Positions 1 through 8,217 of a DNA stretch of 14,205 nucleotides are shown here, in pieces. The DNA comes from an uncultured Alphaproteobacteria bacterium. GTDB lineage: Bacteria; Pseudomonadota; Alphaproteobacteria; Micavibrionales; Micavibrionaceae. Within the stretch, counting starts at the first letter, position 1. Every line of letters starts with the position of its first letter. The notes under the pieces are model-generated. The model ran no database searches. It had not been told where the DNA came from and worked only from the letters and a program-made list of their open reading frames with translations. The DNA lies in the NCBI GenBank assembly GCA_937124505.1, contig CAKZKV010000054.1, positions 1-14,205 on the forward strand, given 5' to 3'. Both the position numbers and the translations under genes were made by a program.

Positions 1-2580
1 CTGAAACCTGTCCACCGCCGCATCCTGTATGCCGCCTATGAGGGGAAATACACCTCCTCCAATCCTTACCGCAAATCCGCCAAGATCGTCGGGGACGTGA
101 TGGGGAATTATCACCCGCACGGAGACAGCGCCATTTACGACTCTCTGGTGCGGATGGCACAGGACTTTTCGCTGAACGTCCTCCTGGTCGACGGGCAGGG
201 AAACTTTGGTTCCATTGACGGCGATCCGCCCGCCGCCATGCGTTATACGGAATCACGCACCACAAAGGCCGCCGAAGCGCTGCTCGAGGATATCGAGAAA
301 GAAACGGTCGATTTTATGCCGACCTATGACGAATCCATGCAGGAGCCTGTCGTGCTGCCTGCCCGCTGGCCAAACCTGCTGGTCAATGGCATGACCGGGA
401 TTGCCGTGGGAATGGCAACGAACATCCCACCGCATAATCTGGGCGAAGTGATTGACGGATGTCTGGCAACCCTCGAAAACCCGGATATTACCACGGAAGA
501 CTTAATTCAGCACATTCCCGGCCCCGACTTTCCGACCGGCGGACAACTTCTGGGCCGGATGGGCATCATGAGCGCTTATACCACCGGCAACGGCTCCATG
601 CAGATGCGCGCCACAACGGAGATTGAAGAATTAAAAGGCGGGCGCGAAGCCATTATCGTCACCGCTATTCCCTATCAGGTAAACAAGGGTAAACTGATGG
701 AGCGTCTGGGCGAAGTGGGCCGGGAAAAAATCGTCGAAGGTATTTCCCATGTGCAAGACGAGTCCGACCGTGACGGCATGCGCATTGTCATTGAGCTGCA
801 AAAATCCGCGCAAAATGATATTGTCCTGAACCAGTTGTTCAAATACACACAACTGCAAACATCTTTCCCCGCCAATATGGTGGCGCTCTATCGTGGGAAG
901 CCGCAAACCATGGTCTTGAAAGACATGATTCATGCGTTTGTCGATTTCCGCAAGGAAGTGGTGACCAAGCGCACCGTTTACGAACTGGGCGAAGCACGTA
1001 AAAAAGCGCACGTCTTGTGTGGTCTGGCCGTGGCTGTGGCAAATATCGACGATATGATTACCCTGATCCGCAACGCCCCCGATCCGGCGACCGCCCGTGA
1101 ACAAATAATGGCAAAAGAATGGCCGGCGCAGGACGTTGCGCCCCTTATTGAACTGGTGGATGATCCCGAATATCCGTTAATTGACGGCAGGGCTTACAAA
1201 CTCTCCGAAACACAGGCCCGCGCCATTCTTGACCTGCGCCTGCACCGTTTGACGGGTCTGGAACGTGATAAAATCGGCGGCGAACTGAAAGAGATTACCG
1301 ACAGGATTGCCGAATATCTGGCCATTCTCGCCTCACATGAAAAACTGGTGGAAGTGGTCCGTGAGGAGCTGGTAGACATCAAAGAACGCTTTGCCACGCC
1401 GCGCCGCACGGAGCTGCTGGAAGCTGAATTTGAAACAGACATTGAAGACCTGATCCAGCGCGAAGATATGGTGGTGACGATCACGCATACCGGCTATGTC
1501 AAGCGCGTGCCTCTGGATACCTACCGGGCGCAACGCCGCGGCGGAAAGGGACGTGCCGGAACCAGCCTGAAAGAGGAAGATTTTGTCTCCGATATGTTTG
1601 TGGCCTCAACCCACACGCCGATTCTGTTCTTTACCTCCAAGGGCATTGTCCACAAACTCAAAGTCTGGCAATTGCCGCTATCCTCTCCGCAGGCGCGTGG
1701 CAAGGCGCTGGTGAATCTGCTTCCTCTGGAGGCGGATGAAACTGTGAATGTGTATCTCCGCACCCCGGAAAATGAAGAGATCTGGAACAAGCTGGACATC
1801 ATGTTCGCGACCTCACACGGCACGGTACGCCGGAACAAACTGACGGACTTCCAGAACATCCGCAAAAACGGCCTGATTGCCATGAAGCTGGGCGAGGATG
1901 AAAAACTCGTTTCCGTCAAAATCTGCGCCGAAGATGAAGACATCATGCTGGCCACAAAACTCGGCAAGGCGATCCGCTTCCCGGTCACGGACATTCGTGT
2001 CTTTGCCGGGCGCAGTTCGACAGGGGTACGCGGGGTCAAGCTGGGCAAAGGCGATGAACTGATCTCTATGTCCGTTCTCAAGCACGTTGAGGCCAGCGCC
2101 GAAGAACGCACGTCTTACCTGAAACTCGCCAACCAGTTACGCGGCGCGGACGAAGAAGGCGCAGAATTTGAAGGCGGTGATATAGAACTCTCCGAAGAGC
2201 GTTTCAAGGAATTGCAGGACAAGGAGCAATTCCTCCTCACCGTGACCAGTGGCGGTTTTGGCAAGCGCACAAGCGCTTATGAATACCGGGTCTCCGGGCG
2301 CGGCGGCATGGGCGTGGCCAATATGACCCTGACGAAGAAAAACGGCGGCGAAATTACGGCCTGCTTCCCGGTCACGAACGATCATCAGGTGATGCTGATT
2401 TCCGATCAGGGACAGATGATCCGCATGCCGGTGGATGGCGTGCGCTTTACGGGCCGCGCCGCACAGGGCGTGACCCTGTTCAAGGTTGCCAAAGATGAAA
2501 AAGTTGTTTCTGTTGCGTGGCTGATAGAAGAAGAGGAAGAAGGAACGGAAGAAAACAATACTGAGACTAGTGAAGTTTAA
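1..2580 (+). CDS. gyrA: DNA gyrase subunit A, 5' end outside window
   Basis: GyrA is the DNA-cleaving subunit of gyrase, which with GyrB introduces negative supercoils using ATP. The reading frame is open from base 1 ([11 protein letters not shown]), so about 40 N-terminal residues are missing by alignment with E. coli GyrA; 859 codons remain. The catalytic tyrosine is in AMRYTE (Tyr82 here, matching E. coli Tyr122). In the quinolone-resistance region the motif [10 protein letters not shown] keeps Ser (codon 127-129, E. coli Ser83) and Asp (codon 139-141, E. coli Asp87), i.e. the sensitive-type residues. The GyrA box QRRGGKG at 1531-1551 marks it as gyrase rather than ParC. The C-terminal beta-pinwheel carries a charged insertion at about codons 694-741, as I recall from alphaproteobacterial GyrA, and ends in a Glu-rich tail. 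Identity is very secure. The tail overlaps the next ORF by 11 bases. Confidence 0.98.
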   Translation: MKPVHRRILYAAYEGKYTSSNPYRKSAKIVGDVMGNYHPHGDSAIYDSLVRMAQDFSLNVLLVDGQGNFGSIDGDPPAAMRYTESRTTKAAEALLEDIEKETVDFMPTYDESMQEPVVLPARWPNLLVNGMTGIAVGMATNIPPHNLGEVIDGCLATLENPDITTEDLIQHIPGPDFPTGGQLLGRMGIMSAYTTGNGSMQMRATTEIEELKGGREAIIVTAIPYQVNKGKLMERLGEVGREKIVEGISHVQDESDRDGMRIVIELQKSAQNDIVLNQLFKYTQLQTSFPANMVALYRGKPQTMVLKDMIHAFVDFRKEVVTKRTVYELGEARKKAHVLCGLAVAVANIDDMITLIRNAPDPATAREQIMAKEWPAQDVAPLIELVDDPEYPLIDGRAYKLSETQARAILDLRLHRLTGLERDKIGGELKEITDRIAEYLAILASHEKLVEVVREELVDIKERFATPRRTELLEAEFETDIEDLIQREDMVVTITHTGYVKRVPLDTYRAQRRGGKGRAGTSLKEEDFVSDMFVASTHTPILFFTSKGIVHKLKVWQLPLSSPQARGKALVNLLPLEADETVNVYLRTPENEEIWNKLDIMFATSHGTVRRNKLTDFQNIRKNGLIAMKLGEDEKLVSVKICAEDEDIMLATKLGKAIRFPVTDIRVFAGRSSTGVRGVKLGKGDELISMSVLKHVEASAEERTSYLKLANQLRGADEEGAEFEGGDIELSEERFKELQDKEQFLLTVTSGGFGKRTSAYEYRVSGRGGMGVANMTLTKKNGGEITACFPVTNDHQVMLISDQGQMIRMPVDGVRFTGRAAQGVTLFKVAKDEKVVSVAWLIEEEEEGTEENNTETSEV

Positions 2581-2932
2581 TTTAATGGCTTATGTCATAT
2601 TCTCAGTCGTCTTTATAATAGAATGCTATAATTCCATTTTAATTGAAATTTTAACGGTAAAGAATAAGGTTAGAAATAACGTATTATTGTTTCTATCGCA
2701 ATGGCCTAGCATAATCTTAACTTTGATATCATGTATTATTGCGGAGTTAAATATTTACATAGTTTTATTGATTTTTACTTGTTCTATATTTTTTATACGT
2801 AGAGGAAGTTTCAATAAAGGATTTGAAAAAATACCAGTTATTTATTTGAAACATTTAGAGTTTGTTAAAGTATTCCATTTTCTTTCTATTTTTGCATCTA
2901 TTTCATTTTTGTTATATGTAATATGTTTATGA
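2570..2932 (+). CDS. Small AT-rich putative membrane protein
   Basis: This is an unrecognised ORF of 120 codons from a GTG at 2570, or 115 from an ATG at 2585; neither start has a convincing Shine-Dalgarno sequence. The protein is mostly hydrophobic, with about four probable membrane segments: residues 7-25, 42-58, 61-77 and 102-119. A short basic stretch ([14 protein letters not shown]) lies between the third and fourth, so an inner-membrane location is inferred. Base composition is very different from gyrA: 16 of the first 60 bases (2581-2640) are G or C. The GTG start would lie inside the last codons of gyrA, suggesting either translational coupling or a foreign AT-rich insert joined to the gyrA end. 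No family is recognised, and it could be a non-functional remnant. Confidence 0.5.
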   Translation: MKFNLMAYVIFSVVFIIECYNSILIEILTVKNKVRNNVLLFLSQWPSIILTLISCIIAELNIYIVLLIFTCSIFFIRRGSFNKGFEKIPVIYLKHLEFVKVFHFLSIFASISFLLYVICL

Positions 2933-3034
2933 AAAAATCTTATTCGTTTTATCGTCAATTGTATTTTTATTGATGTGCAAGGATAAAGAAAAAAGAGATA
3001 GAAATTTTAGTAGAAGCAGAGAGTGTTGAGAAAG

Positions 3035-4432
3035 ATGAGCAAACATGACGAACCTGTCTTGCTGAACCGCGCCCTGAGTTATATTGATCAGTGGCTTGAG
3101 ACGCAGAAGTTGCACGACCATGAAACACCCGGTTATTCGGTGGCGATGGCTTATCACGGCGAGATTGTATTCCGGAAAGCCTATGGTCTGGCCAATGTCG
3201 CCAATAAAGAAAAAATGGCGCCGGGGCATCTGTTCCGCGTTGCCTCCCACTCCAAGACCTTTACGGCCACCGCCCTGATGCAGCTCGTGGAAGCGGGAAA
3301 ATTGAGTCTTTGTGACCCGGTATGCAAATATCTGCCGTTTTTGAGAGAAGCCAAAGACACCCGCCTGCAAAAAATCACGATCCAGCAAATGATGGCGCAC
3401 AGCTCCGGCCTTGCCCGTGACGGCAATGACCCATCGTTCTGGCTGATGCAAAGAGACTTTCCCACAAAAGAAGAAATGATTTCTTATTTGGTTCATGACC
3501 AGCCCGTCATCATCGACAGCAACACACGTTTTAAATATTCGAATTACGCTTACGGCCTGTTGGGATGGGTGATCGAGGACGTCTCCGGCCTCAGCTATAC
3601 GGATTACATGCAAAAACATATCTTTGAGCCGCTGGGTCTGGAGGATATCGGCGCGGACTACCACCCCGAAGCGGGACGTTATGTAACGGGTTATACTGGT
3701 GTTGCGCCGGACGGGCGGCAAAGGCCCCTGTCGGCCCATTCCGCCACGAATGCCATGGCGGGCGCGACCGGATTTTTTGCCACTGCCGAGAGCCTGTGCC
3801 GTTTTTACACGGCCATCATGCCCGGCTCCGGCAAGCTGCTGGATGACGACCTCAAAAAAGAAATGCTCCGCCAGCAATGGAGCGTTCCTGATGACCCGCA
3901 ACAGCGCGGCTATACCCTTGGGTTTACCTGTCAAAATCATGGAAAACGAACATTATATGGTCATCATGGCGATGCCTGTGGCAATGTCAGTCAATCCCTG
4001 TTTGACTCTGAGAATCAAATTGCAATTTCGGTACTTGCCAATTCCCATGCTGCGGGTCCGAATACCCTTCACAAAGGGCTTTGGCATATACTGGATTTTT
4101 TCAAAAACCATGCCGACAAAGAACCCCAATCTTATGAAATATATGCTGGACAGGTTTATACGTTTTGGGAGAGCCTTATCTTTGTTCCTGCTGAAGATAA
4201 AATTTACGTCTCAAATCCATCATCAACAGAACCTTTTACCAATTGCAGCGAACTCACCCATATAAAAGACAACGTCTTCCGAATTAGCAAGGAAAGGGGG
4301 TTTGCCAGCTTTGGAGAAGAGGTTGAATTTATCATGGACGGTAACAAGGTTCAGGAAGTCCGCTATGGAAAATTTCCCATGTACCGGAAAGATGTGTATA
4401 TAGAAAAACTGAAACAGATATCTTCGGAGTGA
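3035..4432 (+). CDS. Serine beta-lactamase-fold hydrolase, probably cytoplasmic
   Basis: This belongs to the serine beta-lactamase-like/transpeptidase-like superfamily (class C beta-lactamase, EstB and PBP4* relatives). Counting from ATG 3035 (465 residues), the nucleophile motif SxxK is S71-H-S-K74, the second motif YxN is Y168-S-N170, and an H-x-G element at YGHHGD (308-313) takes the place of the KTG box. Such HxG variants are common among esterases and peptidases of this fold, so the substrate is unknown. Residues from about 345 onward form an additional C-terminal region, perhaps a lipocalin-like or DUF3471-type domain. No signal peptide is visible (MSKHDEPVLLNRAL), unlike true periplasmic beta-lactamases. 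I prefer ATG 3035, with GAG four bases upstream, over the in-frame GTG at 3023. GC content falls sharply within the gene near 3910. The next ORF starts 9 bases after the stop. Confidence 0.88.
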   Translation: MSKHDEPVLLNRALSYIDQWLETQKLHDHETPGYSVAMAYHGEIVFRKAYGLANVANKEKMAPGHLFRVASHSKTFTATALMQLVEAGKLSLCDPVCKYLPFLREAKDTRLQKITIQQMMAHSSGLARDGNDPSFWLMQRDFPTKEEMISYLVHDQPVIIDSNTRFKYSNYAYGLLGWVIEDVSGLSYTDYMQKHIFEPLGLEDIGADYHPEAGRYVTGYTGVAPDGRQRPLSAHSATNAMAGATGFFATAESLCRFYTAIMPGSGKLLDDDLKKEMLRQQWSVPDDPQQRGYTLGFTCQNHGKRTLYGHHGDACGNVSQSLFDSENQIAISVLANSHAAGPNTLHKGLWHILDFFKNHADKEPQSYEIYAGQVYTFWESLIFVPAEDKIYVSNPSSTEPFTNCSELTHIKDNVFRISKERGFASFGEEVEFIMDGNKVQEVRYGKFPMYRKDVYIEKLKQISSE

Positions 4433-4441
4433 GAGATTGAT

Positions 4442-5005
4442 ATGTTGCAACAACTTTTAAATCGCCTGTGGCTTGGTGAGGTCTTTGGTCAGAGTGTCCA
4501 GCCCGAACCAACTGTGGAAAGGGACCCGCGCATTGGTAGAATGGCGGCAGCCTATTTGCAGGAAATAAAAGGGGAGCAGGGCCCCCTACTATATGTGACA
4601 TCAACAAAATCAGCGGGCGTTCTGGTAACACAACCTGACTTTCCAACGCTCACAGCAGAAGACGGGACGGTTGTGATAGATGGAACAGACGTTTCTTCTT
4701 ACGTGCCGGAGAACATGATACAACGTAAGATACAGCTGAATGATTTTGAGACAGCAGATGAAATCCAGCAAGCCGTTCAGGAATAGAATCTTGGGGAAAC
4801 TATTTCCAGAATTGGTAAAAAAGACGAAATTGATCCCACGATCACACATGATATCTGGTTTGTACCGGCTGGATTTGCAGATGATACAATGCTTGAAAAA
4901 ATGACATTGAATCAGCATTCAACCGCAGATGACTGGAAGCTGTTCCGTCAAAAAATTGATGCCTTGAAAGCAGAAAAACCTTTCCAGCCTGTGATGGAGC
5001 AATAA
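4442..5005 (+). pseudogene. Unrecognised gene interrupted by an in-frame amber codon
   Basis: From ATG 4442 the frame runs 114 codons to a TAG at 4784-4786. The same frame then stays open for 72 more codons (from aat at 4787) to TAA at 5003-5005. The downstream part reads as a plausible soluble protein (THDIWFVPAGFADDTMLEK, then DDWKLFRQKIDALKAEKP), so one nonsense change in a gene of about 187 codons is the simplest explanation. Alternatives are a genuine 114-residue product, amber readthrough or a base-call error. The product looks soluble and acidic in the middle, with no signal peptide and no family I recognise. The start follows the hydrolase stop by 9 bases with a weak GTGAGAG site, so the two are probably cotranscribed. 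The next gene starts 46 bases after the TAA. Confidence 0.6.
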
Positions 5006-5051
5006 AATAAGGGAGCCTCTGAAGCTTTAATAACAACGACAGGAAACAGGT

Positions 5052-5615
5052 ATGACGTCCCAAAGCGCCGCAATATTTCATGGAACCAACTGCTCTGCGG
5101 AGAGTTTCTGGATTCCATGGATCAAAGCCAAACTAGAATCCAGAGGCTATGATGTCTGGACACCTTCCTTGCCAAAAAACGAAGATGGTTTTGCCCATCT
5201 GAATCAATGGCAGGAGGTTATTCGAAAAGAAAGTCCGTATCAGGATTATGATCTGATGATTGGCCATTCGGCAGGTGTGCCCCTGATTTTCAGCCTTTTG
5301 TCACAGGGAACGCTGAAAACCGCCCACGCCCTTCTGGTCGCAGGGTTTCTTAATCCAATTCCCGAAATGACGGAAGACCATCCCACTCACCCCGGCGCAC
5401 TTGACTATGAAGCCATCAAAAAAAACGGGGGACGTTTTACTTATCTTCATTCCGACAACGATCCGTGGACTTGCGACCACAACCAGGGGGAGGCCATGCG
5501 GCAGGCCTTTGGCGGGACTCTCGTTGTTCAGACCGGAGAAGGCCATTTCGGGTCGGAACTCTTTGGCCAACCTTACCCGACATTTCCTCTTCTGTTGGCG
5601 CATTGTTTTTTGTAA
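5052..5615 (+). CDS. RBBP9/YdeN-like alpha/beta serine hydrolase
   Basis: A compact alpha/beta hydrolase of 187 residues, the usual size for the RBBP9/YdeN family. The N-terminal strand and oxyanion loop are AIFHGTNCSAESFW (7-20). The nucleophile elbow is GHSAG at 71-75 with Ser73, the probable acid is Asp137 in HSDNDPW, and the catalytic His is His165 in GEGHFG. All three are present, so the enzyme is probably active, most likely as a cytosolic esterase or peptidase-like hydrolase; the natural substrate is unknown for most of this family. ATG 5052 is preceded by AGGAAACAGG at 5041-5050, a good ribosome binding site. Its stop is followed 9 bases later by aroQ, so cotranscription is likely, though a functional link to the shikimate pathway is not implied. 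Confidence 0.88.
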   Translation: MTSQSAAIFHGTNCSAESFWIPWIKAKLESRGYDVWTPSLPKNEDGFAHLNQWQEVIRKESPYQDYDLMIGHSAGVPLIFSLLSQGTLKTAHALLVAGFLNPIPEMTEDHPTHPGALDYEAIKKNGGRFTYLHSDNDPWTCDHNQGEAMRQAFGGTLVVQTGEGHFGSELFGQPYPTFPLLLAHCFL

Positions 5616-5624
5616 TGTGAAGCC

Positions 5625-6056
5625 ATGAAGAAAATTTTAATCCTGATAGGCCCGAACCTGAATTTGCTGGGTGCCCGTGATCCGAAAATTTACGGCGCTG
5701 AAACGCTGGCTGATATTGAGCAGATGTGCCGGGAGGAGGGAAAGGCCTATGACTTTGAAATCGAGTTTCGGCAATCCAACTATGAAGGCGACCTCGTGAC
5801 ATGGATTCAGGAAGCGCGGGAAGGCTATGATGCCATGATGATCAATGCGGGGGCTTACACGCATACCTCCATTGCTATCCATGACGCTCTGGAGTTCCTG
5901 AACTGTCCGATTATTGAAGTCCATCAGTCCGATCCGAAACAGCGCGAGCCGTTCCGCCATATCTCCTATATTGAGCCGCTGGCAACCAAAGTTATCAAAG
6001 GTTTAAAAGCAAAATCATACACAGCCGCTTTGGCCTATTTGCACGAGATTCTTTGA
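5625..6056 (+). CDS. aroQ: 3-dehydroquinate dehydratase, type II
   Basis: Catalyses dehydration of 3-dehydroquinate to 3-dehydroshikimate, the third step of the shikimate pathway, in the cytosol, normally as a dodecamer. At 143 residues the length is normal. Visible active-site elements are GPNLNLLGAR (Asn11, Arg18), the catalytic Tyr23 in KIYGAETL, RQSNYEGDL (49-57), INAGAYTHTS (73-82, with Asn74 and His80), the catalytic His100 with Glu98 in IIEVHQSDP, and REPFRH (107-112). The first Asn of the common NGPNLN motif is Ile8 here, but the catalytic Asn (Asn11) is kept. It precedes accB, an order often seen in proteobacteria. No terminator is evident in the 58 bases before accB, so transcription probably continues. 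Confidence 0.97.
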   Translation: MKKILILIGPNLNLLGARDPKIYGAETLADIEQMCREEGKAYDFEIEFRQSNYEGDLVTWIQEAREGYDAMMINAGAYTHTSIAIHDALEFLNCPIIEVHQSDPKQREPFRHISYIEPLATKVIKGLKAKSYTAALAYLHEIL

Positions 6057-6114
6057 CAGGGGAGCTATTTTTGAGTAGGTTTGCTCGTTACGTGAACAAG
6101 TATGGAAAAAATTC

Positions 6115-6576
6115 ATGAAAATCAACGCAAAAGCGATCCGTGAACTGGCGGAGCTTCTTGACGAAACAGGCTTAACAGAGATTGAAGTCGCAGACGGTGA
6201 CCAATCCATTCGTGTGAATAAGGGCGGTGTGATGATGGCGGCATCAGGTGGAACTGCCGCGCCTCTCAACATGAATTCTGATCCCGCTGTTCCACAAATT
6301 GCCAATACACAGGCCCCGGACACGACCGCTATCGACAGTCATCCGGGTGCGGTCACCTCTCCGATGGTGGGGACGGTTTATATGGCCGCTGAACCGGGGG
6401 CCGATCCTTTTGTCCGCAAGGGCTCTACTGTTTCCGAAGGAGATACGCTGCTGATTATTGAAGCGATGAAAGTGATGAACCCGATCAAGGCCCCCAGATC
6501 CGGCACGATCACACAGCTGATCGCCGAAAATGGACAGCCGGTGGAGTTTGGCGATGTTCTGATGGTGATTGAGTAA
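6115..6576 (+). CDS. accB: Biotin carboxyl carrier protein of acetyl-CoA carboxylase
   Basis: AccB carries the biotin that is carboxylated by AccC and then delivers CO2 to acetyl-CoA through AccAD, starting fatty-acid synthesis. The 153-residue protein has an N-terminal helix region (1-36), a linker rich in Ala, Pro, Thr and Ser (about 40-78), and a C-terminal biotinyl domain from about residue 79. The biotinylation motif is EAMKVMN with target Lys119 (Val where many homologues have Leu). The thumb segment VYMAAEPGADPFVRKG, typical of AccB, is present. ATG 6115 has GGAAAA just upstream at about 6103-6108. An inserted element begins right after its stop codon and separates it from accC, its normal neighbour. 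Confidence 0.97.
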   Translation: MKINAKAIRELAELLDETGLTEIEVADGDQSIRVNKGGVMMAASGGTAAPLNMNSDPAVPQIANTQAPDTTAIDSHPGAVTSPMVGTVYMAAEPGADPFVRKGSTVSEGDTLLIIEAMKVMNPIKAPRSGTITQLIAENGQPVEFGDVLMVIE

Positions 6577-6577
6577 G

Positions 6578-6852
6578 GATGAACAGATGAACGGATTAGC
6601 GGATGAACAAAAAGTTATAAAACTTATTAAATCTCACAAACAAACCTGAGTTCAAAAGATACCTGATGATCTCACTTGGATCATCACAAGAAATGCTGGT
6701 TTGGCTAGAGTATTGTGAAGCTTTAAACTATCTAACAGTTGAAGAAACCGAAACGTTAACAAAGGAGTATGAATCAATTATCAGAATGTTGCAGGCACTA
6801 TATTCCAGAACATAAATTCTGCTCATCTGATAATCAGATTATCCGTTTATCT
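6578..6852. repeat. Inverted-repeat edges of an inserted element between accB and accC
   Basis: The left edge (6585-6600, agatgaacggattagc) and the reverse complement of the right edge (6837-6852) match at 13 of 16 positions. The left edge also contains the heptamer gatgaac three times, at 6578, 6586 and 6602. The right edge contains a perfect 7-bp palindrome with a one-base loop (6825-6831 and 6833-6839, ATCTGAT/ATCAGAT). The repeats enclose the four-helix-bundle protein remnant and fill almost the whole accB-accC gap, from one base after the accB stop to just before the accC start. Intervening sequences of 23S rRNA genes that encode S23/IVP proteins also have paired ends, so the arrangement is consistent with an IVP-type element; its mobility is inferred, not shown. 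Confidence 0.5.
6639..6815 (+). pseudogene. Remnant of a four-helix-bundle (S23/IVP-type) protein gene
   Basis: In this frame the bases encode NKPEFKRYLMISLGSSQEML and continue as an amphipathic helical protein to TAA at 6813-6815, ending MLQALYSRT. The pattern (KxEFxRYLxISLGSxxE, then YLTxEExExL, then IxxMLxxL) matches my memory of the C-terminal half of four-helix-bundle proteins encoded in 23S rRNA intervening sequences (S23/IVP family), usually about 115-125 residues. The N-terminal half is missing: an in-frame TAA lies at 6618-6620 and the bases between do not match the family. An internal ATG (6666) exists but has no ribosome binding site. It therefore looks like a truncated, decayed gene. 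Family membership rests on recalled consensus, not on a search. Confidence 0.55.
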
Positions 6853-6860
6853 TTATGTCT

Positions 6861-8213
6861 ATGTTCAAAAAAGTTCTTATAGCAAACCGCGGTGAAATCG
6901 CGCTTCGTATCATTCGTGCCTGTCGGGAGATGGGAATCGAGACAGTGGCCGTCCACTCCACGGCGGACGCCAATTCCATGGCCGTACGGCTGGCGGATGA
7001 GTCGGTTTGTATCGGCCCGGCCGCAGCCAAGGACAGTTACCTTTATATGCCCGCCATCATCTCCGCTGCAGAAGTGACCGGCGCGGATGCCATTCACCCC
7101 GGCTACGGCTTCCTGTCTGAAAATTCGACCTTTGCCCGCATGATTGAGGAACACGGCTTTACTTTTATCGGCCCCAAACCTGAGCATATTGATACGATGG
7201 GCGATAAGGTGATGGCCAAGAAAACCGTGCAGGAACTGGGCCTGCCCGTTGTACCCGGCTCTGACGGCGCACTGGAAAGTGTTGAGGAGGCCAAGCGCAT
7301 TGCAGCAGAAGGCGGATATCCCATGCTGATCAAGGCCGCCAGCGGCGGCGGCGGCAAGGGCATGAAAGTTGTCCGCTCCGAAGAAGAGATGGAAGAAGCC
7401 TATCGCACGGCCCGCTCCGAGGCCAAGGCAAATTTCGGCGACGATACGGTTTATATGGAGAAATACCTTGAAAAACCGCGTCATATTGAAATTCAGGTTT
7501 TTGGTGATACGCACGGCAACGGCATTCACCTGGGCGAACGCGATTGCTCTATCCAGCGCCGTCACCAGAAACTGGTCGAGGAAGCGCCATCCCCCATTCT
7601 CTCAGAAGAAGAGCGTGATTATATCGGCACATTATCTGCAGACATGGTCAGGCAGTTGGGATACCGCGGCGCCGGCACAATTGAATATCTCTATGAAGAT
7701 GGCAACTTCTATTTCATGGAAATGAATACACGGATTCAGGTGGAACACCCGGTCACGGAAATGATTACGGACATTGACCTGATTGCCGAACAAATCAAAA
7801 TTGCGGCGGGGCTGCCCTTAAGCATCCAGAAGGACAAGCTGCGTCTGCGCGGCCATGCCATTGAAATCCGCATTAATGCTGAAGACCCGGAAACTTTTAT
7901 CCCGTCACCGGGGCAAATCAAGCAATTCCATGCGCCGGGCGGCCTGAACGTCCGTCTGGACAGTGCGATTTATCAGGGATATTCCATCCCCCCCTATTAC
8001 GATTCCATGATTGGCAAGCTGATTGTCAAAGGGCGAAACCGTGAAGAATGTATTGCCCGGCTGCGCCGCGCCATTCGTGAAACGGTCATTGACGGCGTCA
8101 AAACCACGCTGCCGCTCCATGACTGGATTTTAAGTCAGGAAGATTTTATCTCAGGAAATTATACAATCCACTGGCTGGAGAAAAAGCTCGCAGAAAAGAC
8201 GCGAGGAGACTAA
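6861..8213 (+). CDS. accC: Biotin carboxylase subunit of acetyl-CoA carboxylase
   Basis: AccC uses ATP and bicarbonate to carboxylate the biotin on AccB, in the cytosol. From ATG 6861 the protein has 450 residues, the usual length. It opens with [20 protein letters not shown], the standard biotin carboxylase N-terminus. [10 protein letters not shown] lies at about 79-88, the ATP-grasp glycine loop GGGGKGM at 162-168, and the catalytic signature [14 protein letters not shown] at 287-300, with the C-terminal domain after residue 330. An in-frame ATG at 6855 would add two residues; neither start has a clear Shine-Dalgarno sequence, because the inserted element ends at about 6852. The upstream element may thus have replaced the native ribosome binding region. 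A methyltransferase gene starts 4 bases after the stop. Confidence 0.97.
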   Translation: MFKKVLIANRGEIALRIIRACREMGIETVAVHSTADANSMAVRLADESVCIGPAAAKDSYLYMPAIISAAEVTGADAIHPGYGFLSENSTFARMIEEHGFTFIGPKPEHIDTMGDKVMAKKTVQELGLPVVPGSDGALESVEEAKRIAAEGGYPMLIKAASGGGGKGMKVVRSEEEMEEAYRTARSEAKANFGDDTVYMEKYLEKPRHIEIQVFGDTHGNGIHLGERDCSIQRRHQKLVEEAPSPILSEEERDYIGTLSADMVRQLGYRGAGTIEYLYEDGNFYFMEMNTRIQVEHPVTEMITDIDLIAEQIKIAAGLPLSIQKDKLRLRGHAIEIRINAEDPETFIPSPGQIKQFHAPGGLNVRLDSAIYQGYSIPPYYDSMIGKLIVKGRNREECIARLRRAIRETVIDGVKTTLPLHDWILSQEDFISGNYTIHWLEKKLAEKTRGD

Positions 8214-8217
8214 TGGC

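Noticed and set aside
127..141. Possible quinolone-resistance substitutions in gyrA
   Set aside because: Both key positions carry the sensitive-type Ser and Asp.
1521..2111. 196-codon antisense ORF inside gyrA
   Set aside because: It lies wholly opposite conserved gyrA C-terminal coding sequence and is low-complexity, rich in Ser and Arg as expected from antisense reading.
2927..3940. 337-codon antisense ORF opposite the beta-lactamase-fold gene
   Set aside because: It mirrors a gene with clear catalytic motifs on the plus strand, has no recognisable domain and no ribosome binding site, and looks like a codon-bias shadow.
3035..4432. Antibiotic-resistance class C beta-lactamase
   Set aside because: No signal peptide, no KTG box and an extra C-terminal region; the fold alone does not indicate resistance.
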